A stretch of DNA of 25,336 bases from HLUCCA09 sp039189975 (GTDB lineage Bacteria; Pseudomonadota; Alphaproteobacteria; Rhodobacterales; Rhodobacteraceae). Every line of letters starts with the position of its first letter. Position 1 is the first letter of the stretch. The notes below the pieces were generated by a model. The model was not told the origin of the DNA and did not search any database. It worked only from the letters and a program-made list of their open reading frames with translations. Location of the stretch: contig JBCCYI010000033.1 of the NCBI GenBank assembly GCA_039189975.1, forward strand, positions 1 to 25,336, given 5' to 3'. The translations under genes were made by a program, and so were the position numbers. This document shows, in pieces, positions 1-6,073 of this stretch.

Positions 1-64
1 CGCGCGCGGGCACGGGGACGTCGTCCTGATTGAGCGCAAAGGAAGCGATGTCTTCAAAGGTCAT
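1..64 (-). CDS. Fifth gene of the hyuAB operon, 5' end only (runs off the left edge)
   Basis: Only the first 21 codons are in the window, beginning MTFEDIASFALN. The ATG at 64-62 overlaps the TGA stop of the preceding gene (63-61) as ATGA, the same junction used at every other boundary of this operon, so this is almost certainly a real, translationally coupled start. The N-terminus loosely resembles MmgE/PrpD-family proteins (2-methylcitrate dehydratase and relatives), which often begin with a short helix like this and occur in similar catabolic clusters. Twenty-one residues cannot establish a family, so that is a guess. Confidence 0.6.
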   Translation of the reverse strand, partial: MTFEDIASFALNQDDVPVPAR

Positions 65-804
65 AGCCGGGGCCTTTCGAGCAAGGTGCCGTAGCCGCGC
101 AGCGCGGTGTCTATCCCCGTCAGCTGCATGGCGCGGAAGGCCATCGCCTGGTTGGAGCTGATGACAGGTTTGCCGAGTGCCGCCTCCAGCGCGGCGATGG
201 TTTCGACACTGCGCATGTCGGTACAGGAGAGCACGATGGCCTCCGCCTCGGGCGCGTCGGCCTCGTGCGCCAGAGCCATCACATCAGACGGTTCGAGCGC
301 GCCCTGGCCAAAGTTATCGAGCGTCGCGCTGACCTCCCCGCGCGCGACCGTGTCGATCCCGGAGGCTGCGAGAAACGTGACAGCCCGATCATTGATCGCA
401 GCGGTATAGGGTGATGCAAAGCCAATCCGGCGCACGCGCAGGTGACGCAGCGCGTCGACAAGCGCGCTTGCGGCGGTGAGCGAGGGCGCGCCGCTCATCT
501 TCCGGATACGGTCGGCCAGATCAAGATCAAAGGCCGGCCCGTGGGTGAGGGTGGCCGAGGTGCAGCCGTAGACCACCACGTCGGGTCGAACGCCTGCGAG
601 GAGCCGCAGGGGAGCGTCGAGATCGGCCGCGCCGAGCCCGTGCATCTGGTCGACATCAGGGATCTCCTGCGCATCGTAGCCGCCCAAACGGGCAACGTGC
701 AGCGACACACCCTCGGGCCGCAGAAGCGCCATGTCCGGTTCGAGATTGGTGTTGGTGAAGGGCACCAGGACGCCAAAGCGGGCTCGACCGCGCGATGGTG
801 TCAT
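61..804 (-). CDS. Asp/Glu racemase superfamily protein, maleate isomerase/arylmalonate decarboxylase type
   Basis: A 247-residue cytosolic enzyme. It carries the two cysteines expected of the Asp/Glu racemase superfamily: Cys81 in VVYGCTSATLTHG and Cys194 in IVLSCTDMRS. The YGCTSA and SCTDMR contexts, the N-terminal GVLVPFTNTNLEPD and the SSNQA segment resemble maleate isomerase and arylmalonate decarboxylase relatives more than glutamate racemase. Members isomerise, racemise or decarboxylate small carboxylic acids through the cysteine pair. The ATG at 804 overlaps the TGA of the aminotransferase gene (801-804, ATGA). Reading could continue open upstream to 1701, but that would overlap the whole upstream gene, so 804 is the natural start. 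The substrate is unknown; from the context it may be a malonate- or maleate-like acid or a hydantoin/amino-acid derivative. Confidence 0.85.
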   Translation of the reverse strand: MTPSRGRARFGVLVPFTNTNLEPDMALLRPEGVSLHVARLGGYDAQEIPDVDQMHGLGAADLDAPLRLLAGVRPDVVVYGCTSATLTHGPAFDLDLADRIRKMSGAPSLTAASALVDALRHLRVRRIGFASPYTAAINDRAVTFLAASGIDTVARGEVSATLDNFGQGALEPSDVMALAHEADAPEAEAIVLSCTDMRSVETIAALEAALGKPVISSNQAMAFRAMQLTGIDTALRGYGTLLERPRL

Positions 805-1877
805 GTCGAGTCCTCCCGGATCCATCGTTCCAGAACGGAAGCAGCGATGTCCAGATCTTCCGCAGCCCCGATGGTTGCACGCAGGCAGGCGGGCAAGCCT
901 GCGCCACCTTGGGGGCGCAAAACGATCCCTTCGGCTCGGAGCGCGAGATCGGCCGCGCGGGCTTGGGCGACAGTTCCGAAGCGGATGAGCGCGAAGTTGG
1001 TGAAACTGTCCGCCACGTCGAGGCCGGCCCGGCGCAATCGCGCGATGAACGGATCGCGCAGGGCGACCGTCTGCGCCACGGTTTCCCGCATGTAGGCGTG
1101 ATCGGTGATCGCGGCAACGGCGGCGGCCTGGCTGGTGGCCGGGATGTTGTTGGGGGTCAAAACCTTGCGCATCTGGGCGGAGACAGATGGCGGCACGTAG
1201 CCCCAGCCCACGCGCGCGCCCGCTAGGCCATAAGCCTTGGACAGCGTGCGCAACACCACTGTACGGCCGCGGTCCACCAGATCGAACAGGGGCGCGTCGG
1301 GTCCATCGGTGAACTCGCCATAGGCTTCGTCGACCACCAGGAGCGCCGTGTCCGGGAGCGTGTCGCGGAGGCGTACGAGCTCCGCACGGGGTAGGCAGGT
1401 GCCTGTCGGATTGCCGGGATTGGCGACGAAGACCAGGCGCGTCTCGGGCCGACACGTGGCCAGAAGCGCGTCGACAGACACCCGTCCTGCGACCTCCGGC
1501 GCCGTGTCGAAGCGCGCGTCGACCAGCAGCGCTGCTGTCCGAAAAAACGGGTACGCGTTGGTCGGCGCGAGAACCGCAGTCTCCGGGCCTGCGAAGGCGC
1601 GGGCAAGCGCTGCGATCAGTTCCATTGAACCGGCGCCACACAGGATGCGCTCCGCTGCCAGCCGATGCTGTGCCGCCAAGGCCGCCCGCAAAGCGGTCCA
1701 CTCCGGGTCCGGGTAGAACTGCCCGTGCCGAAGTGCCGATTCCGCGGCGGTGACCGCCGGGCTTGGTGGACGCAGGCTCTCATTTTGCGAGAGCGATATC
1801 AGGCGTTTGCCCTCTGGCGCACGCAGCTCGGACAGAGCGTAGGGTGCAAGTGCCGCGATGTGGTCGGCCGGGATCAT
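801..1877 (-). CDS. PLP-dependent class I/II aminotransferase, histidinol-phosphate aminotransferase-like
   Basis: A 358-residue fold-type I aminotransferase of the HisC/Cobalamin-decarboxylase-like branch. Visible hallmarks are QNES near residue 31, ANPGNPTG (152-159), DEAYGEF (183-189) where the Asp contacts the pyridine nitrogen of PLP, and TLSKAYGLAGARVGW with Lys214 as the expected Schiff-base lysine. Its length matches HisC (about 350-370). The start overlaps the hyuB stop by ATGA (1874-1877) and its own stop overlaps the next start. Placement inside a hydantoinase/racemase operon, away from histidine-biosynthesis genes, argues for a catabolic role on an unusual amino acid or amine. A housekeeping HisC role is possible but unlikely here. 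Confidence 0.88.
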   Translation of the reverse strand: MIPADHIAALAPYALSELRAPEGKRLISLSQNESLRPPSPAVTAAESALRHGQFYPDPEWTALRAALAAQHRLAAERILCGAGSMELIAALARAFAGPETAVLAPTNAYPFFRTAALLVDARFDTAPEVAGRVSVDALLATCRPETRLVFVANPGNPTGTCLPRAELVRLRDTLPDTALLVVDEAYGEFTDGPDAPLFDLVDRGRTVVLRTLSKAYGLAGARVGWGYVPPSVSAQMRKVLTPNNIPATSQAAAVAAITDHAYMRETVAQTVALRDPFIARLRRAGLDVADSFTNFALIRFGTVAQARAADLALRAEGIVLRPQGGAGLPACLRATIGAAEDLDIAASVLERWIREDST

Positions 1878-3523
1878 GCTTGGCGCCCATAGATGGAGCG
1901 CGCGGCGCTAGGGCTGATCCGCCCGGCGGTCAGATCGTCCTCTACCGCGTCCGCGCTGCGCCGCTGGGGCGGACCGAACCCGCCGCCGCCGGGCGTTTCG
2001 AAGATCAGCGTGTGGCCCGCCGGAATCCGCAGCACGCCCTTGCCGGGCAGATCGGGGCCGTCCGCGCCGATCCGGATCCGCCCGGGGGCGCCGGTGCCTC
2101 CGCCAAACCGTCCCTGTGCGGGCGTGTCGACCCGCTCGACCGACAGAAACAGCATCAGGTCCTCGCCCCTCGTCGAGCGCACATCGATCCGCTGACCTAG
2201 GCCGCCCCGGAACTCTCCGGGTCCGCCGCTGTCGGGTCGCAGGGCCCGCCGGGTGATCAGAATGGGCGCCACAGCCTCGGTCGTCTCCACTTGCGATCCC
2301 CAGACGCCCGACGGGAAGGCTGTGGCCGAGAGCCCGTCCCGGGCTGGACGCGCACCCGTGCCCCCGCTGAAGACCAGCTCCAACGCGAATTGTGTGTGGC
2401 CGTGCGCCTTGGCCTCGGGCGCATGGCGCAGCGGCAGGTCATACATGCACGAGGCCCCCTCCGCGGGCACGGCGTCCGGCAGCGCCTGTGACAGGCAGCC
2501 ATAGACAAGATCGGGTGTCATCTGCCCAAGCGTGTGACGCATCGCGACAGGGGCAGGGGGCAGGGCGTTGAGGATGCAATTTGCCGGCGCGCTGACGTGG
2601 AACGGCGCGAGGGACCCCGCATTGTTGGGAATGTCCGGCCCGATCAGGCAGCGCAGGGCAAAGACGGTGTAGGCGGTGGCGTAGTTCAGCGGCACGTTGA
2701 TCCCCTTGCCGCTGAGCCCCGACGTCCCGGCGAAGTCTACGGCGACATGGTCCTCGGCGATGGTCAGAGCCGCGCAGAGCTCCACCGGTGCTTCATAGCC
2801 ATCGACGCGCAGGTGCGACGTCCAGCTTCCCCGGGGCAGGGCGGCGATGGCCGCGCGCGTGCCCCGCTCGGAGGTCGTGAGAATGTAGTCGGCGAGCGTA
2901 TCGAGCGCGTCGAGGCCGAATTCCTCCATCATATCGCACAGCCGCGCCGCGCCCGCCTCGCAGCAGGCGATCAGAGCGTAGATGTCGCCCTCATTCGCGA
3001 TGGGCTCCCGCGAGTTGGCCTTGACGATCTCCATCAGCAGACTGTTGAGCACGCCGGCCTCCACCAGGGCGCATGGTGGCAGCAAAAGGCCCTCGTCATG
3101 GATATCGGTGCCTTCCGGGCCCATGCCCAGCCCGCCGAGGTCGACCAAGTGCGACGTGCACGCGGTGAAGCAGACGACCTCTCCCTTGTGAAACACCGGC
3201 ATCATCAAGAGAAAGTCGTTGAGATGGCCGGACGCGATCCAGGGATCGTTCGTCATGTAGATGTCGCCGGGGCGCATGGCGTCGCGCGCAAAGCGGGCGC
3301 AAAGGTGCTGCACGGCCGCGGCCATCGTGTTGATGTGTCCCGGTGTGCCGGTGACGGCCTGGGCCAGCATGCGGCCTTGCTGGTCAAAGACGCCGGCCGA
3401 GATATCGCCGCATTCCCGCACGATCGGGGAAAAAGCGGCGCGGATCAGCGCCTGACCCTGTTCCTCAACGAGCGCGAGGAGCCGGTTCCACATCACTTGT
3501 AGGCGGGGGTCGGGCGCGGTCAT
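1874..3523 (-). CDS. hyuB: Hydantoinase B/oxoprolinase family subunit
   Basis: A 549-residue protein with typical HyuB features. These are the N-terminal segment ECGDISAGVFDQQGRMLAQA (38-57) followed by TGTPGH, the PGDIYMTNDPW block (85-95) and SGHLNDF, TSHLVDLGG, and a Gly-rich C-terminus (GPGEFRGGLGQR, then ETPGGGGFGPP). HyuB pairs with HyuA in ATP-dependent hydrolysis of cyclic imides and lactams (N-methylhydantoin, 5-oxoproline) or, in the related acetone/acetophenone carboxylases, in ATP-dependent carboxylation. The start overlaps the hyuA stop by 4 bases (3520-3523), so the two subunits are probably made in a fixed ratio. Length fits the family (about 520-590). The ring substrate cannot be read from sequence. 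Confidence 0.93.
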   Translation of the reverse strand: MTAPDPRLQVMWNRLLALVEEQGQALIRAAFSPIVRECGDISAGVFDQQGRMLAQAVTGTPGHINTMAAAVQHLCARFARDAMRPGDIYMTNDPWIASGHLNDFLLMMPVFHKGEVVCFTACTSHLVDLGGLGMGPEGTDIHDEGLLLPPCALVEAGVLNSLLMEIVKANSREPIANEGDIYALIACCEAGAARLCDMMEEFGLDALDTLADYILTTSERGTRAAIAALPRGSWTSHLRVDGYEAPVELCAALTIAEDHVAVDFAGTSGLSGKGINVPLNYATAYTVFALRCLIGPDIPNNAGSLAPFHVSAPANCILNALPPAPVAMRHTLGQMTPDLVYGCLSQALPDAVPAEGASCMYDLPLRHAPEAKAHGHTQFALELVFSGGTGARPARDGLSATAFPSGVWGSQVETTEAVAPILITRRALRPDSGGPGEFRGGLGQRIDVRSTRGEDLMLFLSVERVDTPAQGRFGGGTGAPGRIRIGADGPDLPGKGVLRIPAGHTLIFETPGGGGFGPPQRRSADAVEDDLTAGRISPSAARSIYGRQA

Positions 3524-5619
3524 GGGGTCGCCTCGCTGTCATGGGTGAGCCAGAGATTGCCGCTTGCGTCGACCTCCGCCGCAAAGTCGGCGCTGACGAA
3601 GGTGGTCGTCTGCGGCTCGATGATGAGCGCCGGGCCAGTGAGCCTGTGCCCCGGGACGAGATCCGCACGGTGATAAAGCGAGGCGGTGCGCGGCGTACGC
3701 GCGACGTCGCACAGGATTGTGCGCGCTCCGGACGGGCGGGCCGCCTGCCGGACGGGCGGTGGCTTGCGGGGGGCTGCGGCGGGACCAGGCGCGGAAAGCT
3801 CGACGGCCCAATTGAGAATCTCGACTGTCATTCCCGGCACGGCACGGCTGAACTGGGCGCTGTAGGCGGCGTCAAACGCAGCTTGTAGTCCGGGCAGATC
3901 CGCCGGGGCCGGGGCGCGCGAGGGCAGGGGGATGTCGATCTCGTGGCCCTGGCCGCTGTAGCGCATGAACGCGGTGCGCCGTTGCGACAGTGCCACCCCG
4001 GGCGCCCCCGCGCGCACCACCGCTTCGGCCTCTTGCACCATTGCGTCAAAAAGCGCGTTCAGCCGCTGAAGGTCGAGCGAGGGCAGACGGTCGTAGTGCG
4101 AGCGCACGATCTCGAAGGACACCGGTGCATAGAGAAAGCCAACCGCCGAGCCCACGCCAGGATCTTTCGGGACCAGAATACGGTGCACGTGGGCGCGGCG
4201 GGCGACGCGCGTGGCGTGGAGCGGGCCATTGCCGCCGAAGGCAATCATGACGCGCGCGGAGAGGTCCTTGCCGGATTCAACCGCGTGCATGCGCGCGGCG
4301 GCTGCCATACTCTCGTCCACAATCTCACTGAGGCCTTGGGCCGCGGCCTTCACCGGGAGGCCGAGAGGCGTGCCGACGTCCGCGGACACAGCAGCGTCGG
4401 CCGCTTCGGCGTCGATTGCGAGCCGCCCTTCGGCAAAGTGCGCAGGATCGATCAGCCCCTGAACGACATCCGCGTCCGTGACGGTGGCGCGCGTCCCGCC
4501 CTGGCCAAAGGCAGCCGGGCCGGGCTCTGCGCCAGCGCTTTCCGGGCCGACATGGACCCGGCCGAGCCCGTCCACGCGCGCACAGGATCCACCACCCGCG
4601 CCGATCTCGATCATCTCGATGACGGGGATGCGGACGGGCATGCCCGATCCCTTGATGAACCGCGCGGCCCGCGCAATCTCGAAGCGGCGCGCGGTCTGGG
4701 GGCGGTAGCCGTCGATCAGGCAAAGCTTAGCCGTCGTCCCGCCCATGTCGAAGCTCAGAACATCGTGCGCACCTGTTGCCTCGGCGATGCGCGCGGCCAG
4801 GATCGCGCCGCCCGCGGGGCCGCTCTCGACCAGCCGGATCGGCAAACGCCGCGCCGTTTCCAGCGTGGTCATGCCACCGCTGGCGGTCATCATCAGGATG
4901 GGGCAGGTCAGCCCCTCGGCGGTGAACCGCGCCTGAAACTCCGCCAGGTAGCGCGCCATCATGGGCTGGACGTAGGCATTGGCGATGGTCGTGCACAGGC
5001 GATCGAATTCGCGCGCCTCGGGGCTTACCTCATGGGAGAGCGATACGACGAGATCGGGCAGCGCCTCTTGCAACTTGGCGCGCAGATGCAGCTCATGTGC
5101 GGGATTGGCGTAGGAATGCAGCAGGCAGACGGCGACAGCCTCCGCCCTGCTGGCCCTGAGAGCCGCGCAGAGCGGGGCCACGCCCGCATCATCGAACGGG
5201 GTCAGGTCGTGGCCGCGCGCATCGAGACGGCCGCCAATGGTGAAGGCACGGTCCCGCGGGACGATCAGGTCCGGCTTTTCGAGGTTGATATCGTACTGGC
5301 TGTAGCGCCGTTCGTAAGCGATCTCGAGGATGTCGCGGAAGCCGTCCGTCGTTACCGTTGCGACCCGTGCGCCGCGTCGCTCGATCAATGCGTTGGTGGC
5401 GAGTGTCGTGCCGTGGACAACACCCGCGACCGCGCTCCATTCCACGTCCGCGTCGGTCAGGACGCGCCGAGTGCCGCTGAGCGCGCCATGCGTCGGGCGA
5501 CGTGGTGTCGTCGGGGTCTTGGCGGTGGCGAGGATGGCGCCCGTGGACGCCATCAGGACTGTGTCAGTGAAGGTGCCTCCGATATCAATCGCAAGGCGCG
5601 GGCCGTGGGCGTCGGGCAT
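3520..5619 (-). CDS. hyuA: Hydantoinase A/oxoprolinase family subunit (ATP-binding)
   Basis: A 699-residue protein with the actin/ASKHA-type ATPase motifs of HyuA: IDIGGTFTDT at 11-20 (phosphate 1), VESGPAGGAILAARIAEATG and SFDMGGTTAKLCLIDG in the middle, EIGAGGGSCARVD, and AFGGNGPLHA late in the core. ATP phosphorylates the ring substrate, which the HyuB partner then opens or carboxylates. It is the first gene of the minus-strand operon. The ATG at 5619 has only a weak Shine-Dalgarno match (CAGAGA about 7 bases upstream), and no clear promoter was found in the 450 bases above it. A very long plus-strand open frame lies inside this gene but is only a GC-rich shadow. Confidence 0.95.
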   Translation of the reverse strand: MPDAHGPRLAIDIGGTFTDTVLMASTGAILATAKTPTTPRRPTHGALSGTRRVLTDADVEWSAVAGVVHGTTLATNALIERRGARVATVTTDGFRDILEIAYERRYSQYDINLEKPDLIVPRDRAFTIGGRLDARGHDLTPFDDAGVAPLCAALRASRAEAVAVCLLHSYANPAHELHLRAKLQEALPDLVVSLSHEVSPEAREFDRLCTTIANAYVQPMMARYLAEFQARFTAEGLTCPILMMTASGGMTTLETARRLPIRLVESGPAGGAILAARIAEATGAHDVLSFDMGGTTAKLCLIDGYRPQTARRFEIARAARFIKGSGMPVRIPVIEMIEIGAGGGSCARVDGLGRVHVGPESAGAEPGPAAFGQGGTRATVTDADVVQGLIDPAHFAEGRLAIDAEAADAAVSADVGTPLGLPVKAAAQGLSEIVDESMAAAARMHAVESGKDLSARVMIAFGGNGPLHATRVARRAHVHRILVPKDPGVGSAVGFLYAPVSFEIVRSHYDRLPSLDLQRLNALFDAMVQEAEAVVRAGAPGVALSQRRTAFMRYSGQGHEIDIPLPSRAPAPADLPGLQAAFDAAYSAQFSRAVPGMTVEILNWAVELSAPGPAAAPRKPPPVRQAARPSGARTILCDVARTPRTASLYHRADLVPGHRLTGPALIIEPQTTTFVSADFAAEVDASGNLWLTHDSEATP

Positions 5620-5857
5620 GGCAGTCTCTGGGATCGCAGCGGTTGGGGACGCGCCGGACGGCGCGCACGCGCGGGCAAGATCGGGGCAGGTGCCTCAGAC
5701 GACGAGGTCGCACCCGGTGGCCCGGCGCCCAAGGCGAGCGATCCAAAGGGTGACGTGCATCGGGATGTCCCTGCGGCTGCGATAGGCGTAGGCTGCGAGA
5801 GAAGGCCGCCGCGTGTCAACACAGAAGTGGCTCCGCACTGCGGGATGGGTCGTGATC

Positions 5858-5939
5858 GGGGCGGGCCCCTGGCCCACTGGGGCGAACACGCGGTCCCGGA
5901 ACGGGCAGATCATGCCCCCCAGTTCGCCCGAGGGGCGGC
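5858..5939. repeat. Cluster of nested inverted repeats
   Basis: Four dyads lie within 82 bases: GGGG-CGGG-CCCC at 5858-5869; an outer GGGCGAAC (5880-5887) matched by GTTCGCCC (5932-5939); inside it CCCG-GAA-CGGG (5895-5905); and GGGCA-GATCA-TGCCC (5903-5917). The last two share bases and exclude each other. These could be operators, a structured leader or terminator-like hairpins. There is no T-tract on either side. GC-rich DNA produces some dyads by chance, but a perfect 8-base outer arm enclosing two more is denser than I see in the flanking intergenic DNA. Confidence 0.4.
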
Positions 5940-6059
5940 GCGCACGCCAGTATGGGCGGCACCGCGCGTCCTTATTTGGTGCAGCGTGGGGCGCGGCGGG
6001 GCGCGGCGGTCTGCTCTGAAGCGCGTGGCAGGCGTGGCTGGCTAGGCCGCGCCGGGCGC

Positions 6060-6066
6060 TATAGAT
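6060..6066 (+). promoter_or_regulatory. Candidate -10 box, TATAGAT, for a leaderless antiporter mRNA
   Basis: TATAGAT ends 7 bases before the ATG at 6074, so transcription would begin at or within a base or two of the start codon. No Shine-Dalgarno sequence precedes the ATG; the bases between are only ACGGTGC. The -35 region about 17 bases upstream (near 6037-6042) is a poor match. This is inferred from spacing only. Confidence 0.35.
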
Positions 6067-6073
6067 ACGGTGC

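Larger units (their letters stand above)
5620..6073. other. Non-coding divergent region between hyuA and the antiporter
   Basis: About 450 bases with no convincing gene. Open frames exist on both strands, but they are low-complexity Arg/Ala/Pro translations without a ribosome site. A perfect TTGACA (minus strand, 5819-5814) points toward hyuA, but no -10 box sits 16-18 bases after it. The region 5858-5939 is rich in dyad symmetry, and the right end carries the probable -10 box of the antiporter. Both divergent promoters must lie here or inside the flanking genes. Confidence 0.5.

Noticed and set aside
801..1877. True histidine-biosynthesis HisC
   Set aside because: Other his genes are absent, and it is locked by start/stop overlaps into a hydantoinase-type operon.
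5814..5819. Perfect TTGACA on the minus strand facing hyuA
   Set aside because: The sequence 16-18 bases downstream (around GCAGCC) is not a -10 box, so a sigma-70 promoter cannot be supported.
3943..6045. A 700-codon plus-strand open frame opposite hyuA
   Set aside because: It is antisense to a clear hyuA with ATPase motifs. Its translation is Arg/Gly/His-rich without domains, as expected for a high-GC shadow frame.
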